A stretch of DNA of 64,000 nt from an uncultured bacterium (GCA_950022695.1 CATLLN010000002.1:248001-312000); one strand, 5' to 3'. Shown: positions 42,572 to 52,764, numbered from the stretch's first letter. Notes: generated from the letters alone by a model not told the origin. Translations and numbers: made by a program.

Positions 42572-43210
42572 ATGACATACGGTGTACCATACTCTTTTGT
42601 CCCTGGAACAAAAGCAAGAGCAGATGAAGTTAATGCAAACTTTATCGAAGTATTAAACAAAATTGAAGAAACTAATACGCGTATTGATGAAGCTAATACG
42701 CAAAATAATGCAAACAAAGAAGAAATAGAACAAGTAGAACAAAATTTAAAAACTGAACTTGCTAAAAAGGCAGGGCTTGATCTTGCTAATTTAAACACTG
42801 CAGGAAAAGCAGTTTTAAATAATAAGGCAAATGCTGCAGATATTGACGGTAAATGGATTTATAAAACGTTTACGTTGCTTGGTTCTGTTGCAGGTCCTGT
42901 TTCAGGAAAATATGTTACTGTAAGTTTAGCCTCTTATTTACCATCCGGAAGTAGTGTTTATGATGTTATTTTACGTGCAGATATTGAGGCAAAAGCTAAA
43001 GGATCTTATGGACTTTATGCATTTGGTTCGGATTTAATGAACAATTGGTTTACCTTTGGACGTGTCGAAAATGGTAGAGCATATTATGCAGGAAATACTG
43101 TAAGAGTTCCGGTGAATTCTACTAAAAAAGTCTATATTAAATCGAATAACAGTACAGTAGGTTCTAATATGTTATATGTTGCAGCAATTGGTTATAGAAA
43201 GGTAAGGTAA
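42572..43210 (+). CDS. Phage tail-fibre-like protein (212 aa)
   Basis: The opening PYSFVPGTKARADEVNANFI (residues 6-25) is the typical start of phage tail or tail-fibre proteins that read as FVNGTxADADEVNANF. A short coiled coil (26-65, IEETNTRIDEANTQNNANKE) and an Ala/Lys linker follow. A beta-rich C-terminal domain of about 115 residues (VSGKYVTVSLASYLPSGSSV, ending VAAIGYRKVR) could be a binding tip. No capsid, terminase or integrase gene is nearby, so this is an isolated or domesticated module. AAAGG precedes the ATG. It is followed 5 bases on by a possible assembly partner. Confidence 0.75.
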   Translation: MTYGVPYSFVPGTKARADEVNANFIEVLNKIEETNTRIDEANTQNNANKEEIEQVEQNLKTELAKKAGLDLANLNTAGKAVLNNKANAADIDGKWIYKTFTLLGSVAGPVSGKYVTVSLASYLPSGSSVYDVILRADIEAKAKGSYGLYAFGSDLMNNWFTFGRVENGRAYYAGNTVRVPVNSTKKVYIKSNNSTVGSNMLYVAAIGYRKVR

Positions 43211-43215
43211 TATAT

Positions 43216-43593
43216 ATGAAAAAATATATTTTTGTTCAAGATGGAAAAATAAATGGCTATGGTGAAGCTATACAACTTACAGAAGGGGTGCAAAATATTG
43301 AAGTTAGCGAAGATGTATACAATGAGTTTATTCAAGAACCTTTAAAGTATATATATGCTGACAGAAAAATAGTAGAAAACCCAAATTATGAAAATGAAAA
43401 ACAAAGAGAATTTATTGAAAAACGGCTTGATGAAATTACACAAGAACTCGAAATATTGGATGCAAAGCGTATTCGCGCAGTTTGTGAAGATGAAGTTAAG
43501 TCCGAAAGGTCAGGAGAAACCTGGCTAGATTATTATAATGCGCAAATTTATGATTTACGTGTTGAATATAAAAGCTTAGAAGCACAACTTTAA
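43216..43593 (+). CDS. Tail-fibre assembly-like partner (125 aa)
   Basis: Short strands open the protein (KKYIFVQDGKINGYGEAIQL), as in phage tail-fibre accessory proteins, and a long helix follows (about 55-125, QREFIEKRLDEITQELEILD and ENETWLDYYN-like repeats, ending KSLEAQL). The pairing with the preceding tail-fibre-like gene supports a chaperone or baseplate role. No direct family match is claimed. AAGGTAA lies before the ATG, and a very strong terminator follows. Confidence 0.6.
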   Translation: MKKYIFVQDGKINGYGEAIQLTEGVQNIEVSEDVYNEFIQEPLKYIYADRKIVENPNYENEKQREFIEKRLDEITQELEILDAKRIRAVCEDEVKSERSGETWLDYYNAQIYDLRVEYKSLEAQL

Positions 43594-43614
43594 AACCTTT
43601 CTGTTTGGGTGACG

Positions 43615-43653
43615 GGCTGGCGCGGAAATTTCCGCGCCAGCCTTATTTTTTAT
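43615..43653 (+). terminator. GC-rich terminator of the tail-like module
   Basis: GGCTGGCGCGGAAA and TTTCCGCGCCAGCC form a perfect 14-bp palindrome followed by a T-rich run. Confidence 0.9.
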
Positions 43654-43691
43654 TTTTTTGATATAATTTAAATAAATATAGGAGAAAGATT

Positions 43692-44915
43692 ATGGTAGAA
43701 ATAAGAGAAGAATTTATAAATCAGGCAAAACACATTGCAAGAAATGCAGAAGTTTTACCGGGCGGAATTGAAGAATTAGCTGTGAAGTTACAACATTCGG
43801 CGGATACAAATACCCCACTTCGTGTAAAACTTGGTATGGATCCTACTCGTCCTGATTTGCATTTAGGTCATACTGTTGTAATGAGAAAACTGAAAGAATT
43901 TCAGGAATTCGGACATCAAGTTGTTTTAATTGTCGGAGGAGCTACAGCTATGGTTGGTGATCCGTCAGGTAAATCCGATACTCGTCCTGCTTTGACAAAA
44001 GAACAGGTTGATGAAAATGCTAAGACTTATTTTGAACAAATGTCAAAAGTTATTGATGTTACTAAAGCTGAAGTTACCAATAACGCGGATTGGCTTCATA
44101 AATTATCGTTTACAGAACTTTTACAGTTAGCAGGAAAAGTTACTGTTGCACAAATGATGACAAGAGATGATTTTGCAAAACGTTATGCTGACGGTCGTCC
44201 GATTGCTATTCACGAATTTTTCTATCCGCTTATGCAGGCGTACGATTCGGTTGCAATTGATGCAGACATTGAACTAGGTGGGACAGATCAAAGATTTAAT
44301 ACATTACTTGGTCGTGATATTCAATCTGCTTACGGTAAAAAATATCCTCAACTTGTTGTATTGTTACCGCTTTTAGAAGGTACAGACGGCGTTGTTAAAA
44401 TGTCTAAAACTTATCCTGAACATTGTATATCTTTAACTGATACAGCTAAAGATATGTTTGGTAAGTTGATGAGTATTCCTGATAATATGATTACCCGTTA
44501 CTATAGTCTTTTGACTAATGCAACAAAGGAAGAATTAGAAACTTATGACAGACAAATTGCAGATGGGTCTATAAACCCTCGTAATATTAAAATGCAGTTA
44601 GCTTACCAAATTACTGAAGAATATCACGGAAAAGACGGTGCAGATGCTGCTCAAGCTGATTTTATCAATGTTGTATCAAATAAAGGCATACCTGAAGATA
44701 TTCAAGAAGTTAAAGTTGAACAAGGTAAAGCAATGCTTGATTTACTTACTGAGCTTAACTTTGTATCAAGCCGTGGAGAAGCAAAACGCCTTATTCAAGG
44801 TGGTGGAGTAAAAATCAATGGTGAAAAAATTACTGACTTGTCTTATACAATTTCGTTTGAAGATAATGTAGTATTACAAGCAGGAAAACGTAAGTTTGCA
44901 AAATTAGTAAGGTAA
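43692..44915 (+). CDS. tyrS: Tyrosyl-tRNA synthetase
   Basis: It charges tRNA-Tyr. It has class I signature PDLHLGHTVVM (HLGH) near residue 53, the specificity stretch GGTDQRFN near 197, and KMSKT near 234 as the KMSKS loop. A C-terminal S4 RNA-binding domain (about 340-407, RGEAKRLIQGGGVKINGEKI) follows. At 407 residues it is of the TyrRS type with S4 tail. GGAGAAAG lies before the ATG. No T-box leader is seen in the short upstream gap. The gene cysE follows 3 bases later. Confidence 0.97.
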   Translation: MVEIREEFINQAKHIARNAEVLPGGIEELAVKLQHSADTNTPLRVKLGMDPTRPDLHLGHTVVMRKLKEFQEFGHQVVLIVGGATAMVGDPSGKSDTRPALTKEQVDENAKTYFEQMSKVIDVTKAEVTNNADWLHKLSFTELLQLAGKVTVAQMMTRDDFAKRYADGRPIAIHEFFYPLMQAYDSVAIDADIELGGTDQRFNTLLGRDIQSAYGKKYPQLVVLLPLLEGTDGVVKMSKTYPEHCISLTDTAKDMFGKLMSIPDNMITRYYSLLTNATKEELETYDRQIADGSINPRNIKMQLAYQITEEYHGKDGADAAQADFINVVSNKGIPEDIQEVKVEQGKAMLDLLTELNFVSSRGEAKRLIQGGGVKINGEKITDLSYTISFEDNVVLQAGKRKFAKLVR

Positions 44916-44918
44916 TAA

Positions 44919-45560
44919 ATGTTTAATGTTATAAAACGCGGTATAGTAAAAGTAAGCGAAGATATTAAAGTTATTTATGATAACGATCCGGCGGCAAAGA
45001 ATATTTTGGAAGTTATTCTTTGTTATCCTGGGTTGCATGCTTTAATTGCATATCGATTTGCTCATAGACTTTATAAATGGAAAATTCCTCTTTTCCCACG
45101 TATAATTTCATATTTAACACGAATTGTTACAGGTATTGAAATTCATCCTGGGGCAAGAATAGGCAGAAGATTTTTTATTGACCACGGTGAAGGTGTTGTA
45201 ATTGGAGAAACCACGATTATTGGTGATGATGTTTTGATTTATCAGCAAGTAACTCTTGGCGGAACAGGTAAAGAATCCGGAAAACGTCATCCGACACTTG
45301 GTAATAATGTTATTGTAGGTGCCGGAGCAAAAGTTCTTGGAAATATTACCATCGGTAATAGTGTTAGAATTGGTGCAGGTTCTGTTGTCGTTGAAGATGT
45401 CCCGGAATGTTCAACCGTTGTAGGAGTTCCCGGACGTGTTGTTCACAGGGCAGTCATAGATAGTAATGGACATCTTATGCATAATAGAATTCCTGATCCT
45501 ATCCGATGTGAAATAAATAAATTAAAAGCAGAAATAGAAATGCTGAAAATAAAGGAATAA
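44919..45560 (+). CDS. cysE: Serine O-acetyltransferase
   Basis: It acetylates L-serine with acetyl-CoA, the first committed step to cysteine. It has hexapeptide-repeat left-handed beta-helix signatures: [40 protein letters not shown], then [20 protein letters not shown]. The catalytic His/Asp region (IDHGEG) is intact. At 213 residues it is the short form common in Gram-positives and cyanobacteria. It starts 3 bases after tyrS with AAGG inside the tyrS end. A terminator follows. Confidence 0.95.
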   Translation: MFNVIKRGIVKVSEDIKVIYDNDPAAKNILEVILCYPGLHALIAYRFAHRLYKWKIPLFPRIISYLTRIVTGIEIHPGARIGRRFFIDHGEGVVIGETTIIGDDVLIYQQVTLGGTGKESGKRHPTLGNNVIVGAGAKVLGNITIGNSVRIGAGSVVVEDVPECSTVVGVPGRVVHRAVIDSNGHLMHNRIPDPIRCEINKLKAEIEMLKIKE

Positions 45561-45567
45561 TTATATC

Positions 45568-45605
45568 AAAAAGGCGCCGCCGAAATTTTCGGCGGCGCCT
45601 TTTTT
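45568..45605 (+). terminator. Terminator of tyrS-cysE
   Basis: AAAAAGGCGCCGCCGAAA pairs with TTTTCGGCGGCGCCTTTTT, a very stable stem with T run. Confidence 0.92.
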
Positions 45606-45609
45606 GTTT

Positions 45610-45625
45610 TGTAAATTTGTGTAAC
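45610..45625 (+). promoter_or_regulatory. TGTAA direct-repeat box 5
   Basis: TGTAAATTTGTGTAAC has TGTAA units 10 bp apart, 80 bp before the gene at 45690, and begins right after the cysE terminator. Confidence 0.5.
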
Positions 45626-45655
45626 AAATAATATAATTAGTGAAATTTACGTTTC

Positions 45656-45672
45656 CAAAAAACTTTTATATA
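45656..45672 (+). promoter_or_regulatory. Shared promoter-like core, copy 3
   Basis: CAAAAAACTTTTATATA differs from the copies at 3688 and 25604 by one substitution and one inserted T. It is followed by AAATAAAGAGAG, similar to ACTAAGAGAG after copy 1. Confidence 0.4.
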
Positions 45673-45689
45673 AATAAAGAGAGAAAACG

Positions 45690-46058
45690 ATGGTAAATGT
45701 AAACAATTATGGTAATCGAGGTGCTCCTTCAGTGCTTTGGGGCAGACAAAATATTGCAGCACGCTATGAAAATCATGCAATGATGCGGCGAAACGGGTCG
45801 TTATTTAATTGCTGTCATCATAGTAATTTTGGAAATTTCGGTGTTTTTCCTCAATTTGGCGGTTTTATGCCATTTGGTGGATTTAACTTTGGAAGTTTTT
45901 CGACTTTTGGCGGATGGGGTAATAATAATATTACTATAAATACTGGACCGTCTAATTCCATGGCCGCAGGCTATGTCGTAGGACAGACTGCAAATCTTGG
46001 GATAAGGTTTGCACCGCAAATAGGAAATTTCTTTAAGGGTTTATTTGGAAAAGCATAA
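45690..46058 (+). CDS. Gly/Phe/Asn-rich low-complexity protein (122 aa)
   Basis: The family is not recognised. Residues about 47-80 are repeats of Phe, Gly and Asn (FGVFPQFGGFMPFGGFNFGS), flanked by HH and CC, and the tail is QTANLGIRFAPQIGNFFKGL. There is no signal peptide. The composition parallels the N-terminus of the lytic transglycosylase at 10089, so both may carry a similar assembly or condensation-prone segment. The gene has a TGTAA direct repeat and the shared promoter core upstream and a terminator downstream, arguing that it is a real regulated gene. Confidence 0.65.
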   Translation: MVNVNNYGNRGAPSVLWGRQNIAARYENHAMMRRNGSLFNCCHHSNFGNFGVFPQFGGFMPFGGFNFGSFSTFGGWGNNNITINTGPSNSMAAGYVVGQTANLGIRFAPQIGNFFKGLFGKA

Positions 46059-46085
46059 AAACGGTCTTAAAAAGACCGTTTTTTC
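46057..46085 (+). terminator. Terminator after the Gly/Phe-rich gene
   Basis: AAAACGGTCT and AGACCGTTTT form the stem around a small A-rich loop, followed by a T run. Confidence 0.85.
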
Positions 46086-46123
46086 TTGACAAGAATTTAC
46101 TAATATGAGATTCTGAAACTACA

Positions 46124-47008
46124 ATGATTAAAGTTTCAATAATAATACCTGTTTATAATGTAGAGAAATATTTGCAAAGATGTCTTGAAAGTATTGTTAA
46201 TCAAACCTTACAAGATATTGAAATAATTTGTGTAAACGATGGTTCAAAAGATGGTTCTATTGAAATTTTAGAAAAATTTGCCTTGAAAGATTCGCGTATA
46301 AAACTAATTACCCAAGAAAATGCGGGAGTTTCTGCGGCAAGAAATACAGGACTTGATATTGCGCAGGGTGAATATGTTATGTTTCTTGACGGGGATGATT
46401 ATTATATAAAAAATGCCTGTCAGATAGCGTATGATTCTATAACTGCTCAAGGTGCTGATATTGGTGTTTTTGGATTATTTGAAAAATATTGGATATTTTC
46501 TAAATTTGGTAGGGTAAATAAAAGTATACGAAAGGCGTTGAAGACCATTACACCAAATTTGTGGTTATTTCAAACATTTTGTTGGAATAAAATTTATAAA
46601 AAAGAATTTCTTAGTAAAAATAATTTAAAATTCCCTGCTGGTATTAAAACATCAGAAGATGGTATATTTTCACTTTGTTGTATGTTTAATAACCCTAAAT
46701 ATTGTTTTATTAATAAGGCTTTATATGTGTATAGAAAAAATCGTTTTGGCTCTGCTACTGCCCAAAACGGTATAAAAAATGATTTAATTGCATTAAAAGC
46801 TTTTTATGGAATGGAAATTTTTAAAAAGCAATCATTAGAAATACAATTACGTGTTATTGAAAAATTTTGCAGCGGGGTTTGGAGTTATTACAAGAAGTGT
46901 CGCAAAAGTGAAGATGTGAGTTTATTTTTGGAGTTTGTTGAATCTAAGTATGAGGAAAAGGACTTAAATCAGTTCAAAAAGTATAGACAATTAAAAGGCG
47001 CGGTTTAG
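46124..47008 (+). CDS. Family 2 glycosyltransferase
   Basis: This GT-A enzyme probably extends a surface polysaccharide or lipopolysaccharide. VSIIIPVYNVEKYLQRCLES (4-23) opens the fold, NDGSKDGS lies near 39, SAARNTGLD near 69, and the metal-binding LDGDDYY near 87. The acceptor is unknown. At 294 residues it is typical for single-domain GT2. There is no ribosome site before the ATG. TTGACA lies 33 bases upstream but no good -10 is seen. Its stop lies in the loop of the downstream terminator. Confidence 0.9.
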   Translation: MIKVSIIIPVYNVEKYLQRCLESIVNQTLQDIEIICVNDGSKDGSIEILEKFALKDSRIKLITQENAGVSAARNTGLDIAQGEYVMFLDGDDYYIKNACQIAYDSITAQGADIGVFGLFEKYWIFSKFGRVNKSIRKALKTITPNLWLFQTFCWNKIYKKEFLSKNNLKFPAGIKTSEDGIFSLCCMFNNPKYCFINKALYVYRKNRFGSATAQNGIKNDLIALKAFYGMEIFKKQSLEIQLRVIEKFCSGVWSYYKKCRKSEDVSLFLEFVESKYEEKDLNQFKKYRQLKGAV

Positions 47009-47021
47009 AACCGCGCCTTTT
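46993..47021. terminator. Terminator between the glycosyltransferase and groEL
   Basis: AAAAGGCGCGG and CCGCGCCTTTT form an 11-bp stem. The loop holds the stop codon of the glycosyltransferase gene. It can serve both convergent units. Confidence 0.85.
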
Positions 47022-47061
47022 AAAATAATGCCGTAAAATTCGGACTTCACACCGGCTGGCG

Positions 47062-49009
<1,948 letters not shown>

Positions 49010-49112
49010 GATAATATTCTCCTTTTTTCATATTACATTATATTTATATAACAAATTTGATAAAATTTTAAAAAAGTTAAGGAAAAATTAATTATTTTTG
49101 ACATCTTTATAA

Positions 49113-49118
49113 TATAAT
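49113..49118 (+). promoter_or_regulatory. -10 element 6 nt before gmk
   Basis: TATAAT ends 6 bases before the gmk ATG (49125), with no Shine-Dalgarno in between. No good -35 stands at 16-18 bp; a TTGACA lies only 9 bp upstream of it. A leaderless start is possible but less clear than at 2142, 3595 and 33028. Confidence 0.4.
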
Positions 49119-49124
49119 CAATCT

Positions 49125-49700
49125 ATGAATAAAAAATTGTTTGTAATTTCAGGATGTTCAGGTGTCGGCAAGGGCACTGTATTAAAAGAATTTATGGCAA
49201 GAAATTCTGATGATTTTATGCTTTCTGTTTCTTGCACTACAAGAAAACCTCGTGTTGGTGAAGTTGATGGGGTTAATTACTTTTTCTTAACCCATGAAGA
49301 ATTTGAAAAAGCTGTTCAGGAAGATAAATTTTTGGAACACGCGCAGTTTGCCGGTAATTTTTACGGAACTAAGAAAAAGTTTATTAAACAAAAGTTTGAG
49401 GAAGGATTGAATATTATCCTTGAAATTGAAACACAGGGTGCATTGCAGGTTAAATCTAAAATGCCGGAAGCTGTATTGATATTTATCGCACCTCCGGGTC
49501 AGGGAGTTGATGAGCTTGAAAAACGCTTACGCGGCCGTAATACAGAAGATGAAGAAACTATTCAGCGCCGTCTGGCAGAGGCAAAAGTTGAGCTTGAACG
49601 AGCAAAACAATACGATTATGTTGTTGTAAATGATGATTTAGAACGTGCAATCAATGAGGTTGAAGAAATAACACGCAAGGAGCTTGGGTTAAATGCTTAG
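49125..49700 (+). CDS. gmk: Guanylate kinase
   Basis: It phosphorylates GMP to GDP. P-loop SGCSGVGKGT lies at residues 9-18, then SVSCTTRKPRVGEVDGVNYFF (about 35-55) with the GMP-binding residues, and IETQGALQVK near 99 in place of DVQGA. The 191-residue length is typical. No ribosome site precedes the ATG. The 3' end overlaps coaBC by 8 bp. In many bacteria gmk is followed by rpoZ then coaBC; rpoZ is missing here. Confidence 0.95.
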   Translation: MNKKLFVISGCSGVGKGTVLKEFMARNSDDFMLSVSCTTRKPRVGEVDGVNYFFLTHEEFEKAVQEDKFLEHAQFAGNFYGTKKKFIKQKFEEGLNIILEIETQGALQVKSKMPEAVLIFIAPPGQGVDELEKRLRGRNTEDEETIQRRLAEAKVELERAKQYDYVVVNDDLERAINEVEEITRKELGLNA

Positions 49701-50868
49701 CAATAAGACAATTTTGTTAGGTATTACGGGCGGAATTGCTGCGTATAAAATTTGTGAATTAATCCGTAGATTTAAGAAAAACGGAGCTGATGTTAAGGTT
49801 GTTTGTACGCCAAATGCGTTGAATTTTGTGACTAAACTGACTTTGCAGAATCTTAGTCAAAATGAGGTTTATGTTGAAGAATTTGAGGTAAAAGAGTGGA
49901 AACCTGAGCATATTTCGCTTGCTGATGAGGCTGATATTATGGTGATTGCACCTGCAACAGCTAATACTGTTTCTAAAATTGCATGTGGGATAGCCGATAA
50001 TTTGTTAACTTCAATTGCCTGTGCATTCAGAAAAAAAATGATTATAGCACCTGCTATGAACTGTAATATGTGGAATAATCCGGGGGTAAATGAAAATATA
50101 AGAGTTTTAAAAGCCCGCGGGGTAGAAATTCTGGAACCTGAAAGCGGTTTTTTGGCTTGCGGATATTTAGGAAAAGGTAGACTTTGCGGAGTCGATAAAA
50201 TTTATGATGCGGTTTGTGAATGGCTAAATTATTCACAAAAGTTGAAAGGTAAAAAAGTTGTTATAACATCAGGCGGTACAATTGAAGATATTGATCCGGT
50301 AAGGTATATTTCAAATTATTCATCAGGTAAAATGGGGTTTGCACTTGCAAATTCAGCAAAACAAATGGGTGCTGATGTCGTTTTGATTACTACAAAAGAA
50401 ATTGAAGCGCCTTACAAAATTATTAATGTAAAATCCGCACTTGATATGCAAAAAGCTTTGGATGAAGAATTTGATAGTTCTGATATTGTAATTATGGCGG
50501 CAGCTGTAGCCGATTATAGGGTAAAAGAAGTTAGCCCCCAAAAAATGAAAAAAGGGGTAAATGAAGAATTAACCTTAGAGCTTATAAAAAATCCTGATAT
50601 TTTAAAAGGTTTATGCGAGAAAAAAACTCACCAATGTATAATAGGATTTTGTGCAGAAAGTGAAAACCTGATTGAAAATGCAAAAGAAAAAATTACAAAA
50701 AAAGGTTGTGATTTTTTAATAGCCAATGATATTTCGCGCAATGATATCGGGTTTGGTTCAGAGGATAATGAAGTTGTTATATTAGATAAAAACGGCGGCA
50801 TGAAAAGGCTTGAAAAAGCATCAAAATCAGTTATTGCACGTCAGGTTTTAGAGTATATTAATGAATAA
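49693..50868 (+). CDS. coaBC: Bifunctional phosphopantothenoylcysteine decarboxylase / phosphopantothenate-cysteine ligase
   Basis: It carries out two steps of coenzyme A synthesis. The N-terminal flavoprotein CoaC domain (about 1-180) has GITGGIAAYK, a His in KPEHISLADE near 75, and APAMNCNMW near 117. The C-terminal CoaB domain (about 185-391) starts TSGGTIEDIDPVRYISNYSS and continues KMGFALA. The length is 391, in range. It overlaps gmk upstream and the Nif3 gene downstream by 8 bp each, so the three are translationally linked. Confidence 0.95.
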   Translation: MLSNKTILLGITGGIAAYKICELIRRFKKNGADVKVVCTPNALNFVTKLTLQNLSQNEVYVEEFEVKEWKPEHISLADEADIMVIAPATANTVSKIACGIADNLLTSIACAFRKKMIIAPAMNCNMWNNPGVNENIRVLKARGVEILEPESGFLACGYLGKGRLCGVDKIYDAVCEWLNYSQKLKGKKVVITSGGTIEDIDPVRYISNYSSGKMGFALANSAKQMGADVVLITTKEIEAPYKIINVKSALDMQKALDEEFDSSDIVIMAAAVADYRVKEVSPQKMKKGVNEELTLELIKNPDILKGLCEKKTHQCIIGFCAESENLIENAKEKITKKGCDFLIANDISRNDIGFGSEDNEVVILDKNGGMKRLEKASKSVIARQVLEYINE

Positions 50869-51565
50869 ATATGAAATTACAGAACGAATAGAAAATTTTG
50901 CACCTGTTGAAACTGCTGAAAGTTGGGACTGTGTCGGGTTTATGGTTGAAACAGATAAGAAAGATGTTTCAAAAGTTATGCTTTGTCTTACTGTGACAGA
51001 AGATATCATTCATCAGGCACGCGAATCAGGCTGTGATATGATAATTGCTCATCATCCGTTGTTTTATGTGCCGGCAGATTGGGCGAATATTGATATTTAC
51101 AGTGCTCATACCAATCTTGATAAAGCAAACGGCGGTACAACTGATACACTAATTAAATCTTCAGGTTTTGAAGTAGAAATTTCCCCCCCTAAGATTTACC
51201 CCCATGAGTTTTTGAGATTTGTGGATTTTGAAAATGGTATTGAAGTTTTGGATTTAGCTCGAAAATTGCAAAAAATCTCACCGAATTTGCGTTATGTAAA
51301 CAATCACGGACAAAAGGTTTTAAAACGCGCGGCATTTTGTGCAGGAAGCGGGTCTGAGTTTATCGGAGAAGCGCGGGAATTTGGCGCGGATTGTCTTGTA
51401 ACAGGAGACTTAAAATTCCATACTGCACTTGATAGTGATATTGTTGTTTTTGATATCGGGCATTTTGAATCCGAAATACTTATTTTACCCGTGTTAAAAG
51501 ATATTATCGGAGATGGTGTTAAGGTTGTTTTTGCAAAAGAAAACTGTCCGTTTATTACTATTTAA
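50861..51565 (+). CDS. Nif3/DUF34-family metal-binding protein
   Basis: It has the NIF3-like fold: AESWDCVGFMVE near residue 20, IAHHPLFYVP near 65 with paired His metal ligands, AHTNLDKANGGTTDTL near 86, GSGSEFIGEAREFGADCLVT near 163 and FDIGHFESE near 207. At 234 residues it is short; many members are 260-370. The biochemical role is uncertain; GTP cyclohydrolase-like or metal-chaperone activities have been proposed. It is last in the gmk-coaBC unit and its 3' end overlaps the convergent pilin gene by 8 bp. Confidence 0.85.
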   Translation: MNKYEITERIENFAPVETAESWDCVGFMVETDKKDVSKVMLCLTVTEDIIHQARESGCDMIIAHHPLFYVPADWANIDIYSAHTNLDKANGGTTDTLIKSSGFEVEISPPKIYPHEFLRFVDFENGIEVLDLARKLQKISPNLRYVNNHGQKVLKRAAFCAGSGSEFIGEAREFGADCLVTGDLKFHTALDSDIVVFDIGHFESEILILPVLKDIIGDGVKVVFAKENCPFITI

Positions 51566-52232
51566 ATTTTTTGATAATATGTTTAAAATAATCAGTTTCA
51601 GTTTTAGCTTTGTTTGCACAGGTTATGCCATTTAGAGTGTTTGAAGTATTAGGGTTGCAGTATTGGTCAGGATTGTTGTATTTTGTTTGTTTATCACCCA
51701 TTGTACGGAGTTCGCCATCTAAAAACTCAAATGTGAACAGATCATATCCCCAGCGATTTGGCGGGTTGTTAAATCCGTTCAAGTCAACTGATAACCATAA
51801 TTGATTAATTCCAGTATAATTCTCAAATAAAATTAAAGTACCGTCTTGTAAAGCAATTTGTCCGTCATCAAACCAGGCATATTGAACAGTTGCTTTGCCG
51901 TCATAACTTTTATATTGTTTACCTGTAGATGTTCCGGAGTGGCAGACAGAATTTTTTGTATTTCTATAACAATAAGTTGGAGCTTGAAGATACTTACCGA
52001 AAGTTTGATAAAATGTTCCTGTAGGATATGTTGACGGATCAAGTGAAACGTCATCAGCTTCCATACGCTTAAATACCTGCTGGAGGGTTGAATAAGATTT
52101 TAAAAATTGTGATTGCAGACGGTGTGCTTTATAATTGTAAATTAATCCCGGAATTGTAATTGCTGCAACTACTCCAATTATACCAAGAGTGATTAAAGTT
52201 TCAGCAAGAGTGAATGCTTTGTGTTTTTTCAT
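51558..52232 (-). CDS. Type IV pilin-like (prepilin) protein, 224 aa
   Basis: The leader is only MKKHKA, and FTLAETLITLGIIGVVAAIT forms the conserved helix; here the residue before Phe is Ala in place of the usual Gly. The C-terminal domain is Tyr/Asn/Gly-rich with Cys pairs (YCYRNTKNSVC near 93 and YCNPNTSNTLNGITC near 195). The ATG at 52232 has GGAGG 7 bases upstream. It is divergent from an XRE regulator at 52363. Its end closely matches the pilin remnant at 28029, so both are of one subfamily. Confidence 0.85.
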   Translation of the reverse strand: MKKHKAFTLAETLITLGIIGVVAAITIPGLIYNYKAHRLQSQFLKSYSTLQQVFKRMEADDVSLDPSTYPTGTFYQTFGKYLQAPTYCYRNTKNSVCHSGTSTGKQYKSYDGKATVQYAWFDDGQIALQDGTLILFENYTGINQLWLSVDLNGFNNPPNRWGYDLFTFEFLDGELRTMGDKQTKYNNPDQYCNPNTSNTLNGITCANKAKTETDYFKHIIKKFK

Positions 52233-52251
52233 ATTAACCTCCAATAAAATA

Positions 52252-52280
52252 ATATTATGACATTAAAATTCATAAGTCAA
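52252..52280 (-). promoter_or_regulatory. Promoter of the pilin gene
   Basis: On the minus strand TTGACT (52275-52280), a 17-bp spacer and TAATAT (52252-52257) lie 20 bases before the pilin ATG. Confidence 0.6.
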
Positions 52281-52362
52281 GAATATTATAAAAATAAAGA
52301 CCTAATATACCATTATTAAACTGCTGTTAAATTCCTATAATTAGTTAAACAGGAGATTAATA

Positions 52363-52764
52363 ATGTCATTTAAAAAACTTTTCGGGGCTCAGGTAAAATT
52401 ATTAAGGAATTTTCGTAAACTTACGCAGGAAGAGTTGTCTGAACAAATTAATATTGATATAAGACAGCTTGCACGAATTGAAGCCGGTACAAGTTTTGTT
52501 ACATCTGAAACCATAGAAAAACTTTGCACGGCATTAAATGTCACATACAAAGAATTATTTAATTTCGAAGATGTTGAAGAGAGTATGACATGTGAAGACA
52601 TTAAAAAATTTAAACAAAATTATTCAAAACTTTCAAAACTGATGCAAAAGATTGCACAAAATGATGCAAAAACAGAATATATTTCTCTGGCAGTGAATTC
52701 ATTAGAAAAGAAAACATCGCTTGAAAAGCTAAAATCAATAATATTTGGGATGACTTTAAAATAA
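52363..52764 (+). CDS. XRE-family helix-turn-helix regulator (133 aa)
   Basis: The N-terminal HTH (residues 6-62: FGAQVKLLRNFRKLTQEELS, then EQINIDIRQLARIEAGTSFV) is followed by a Phe/Asn/Lys-rich helical tail of unknown role (70-133). AGGAG lies 9 bases before the ATG. It is divergent from the pilin-like gene at 51558, the second XRE/pilin pair in this window, so it probably regulates that gene. The tail could sense a partner or mediate dimer formation. Confidence 0.85.
   Translation: MSFKKLFGAQVKLLRNFRKLTQEELSEQINIDIRQLARIEAGTSFVTSETIEKLCTALNVTYKELFNFEDVEESMTCEDIKKFKQNYSKLSKLMQKIAQNDAKTEYISLAVNSLEKKTSLEKLKSIIFGMTLK

Noticed and set aside
49010-49124. CIRCE element before groES
   Set aside because: Looked for both arms with allowance for mismatches; none was found.
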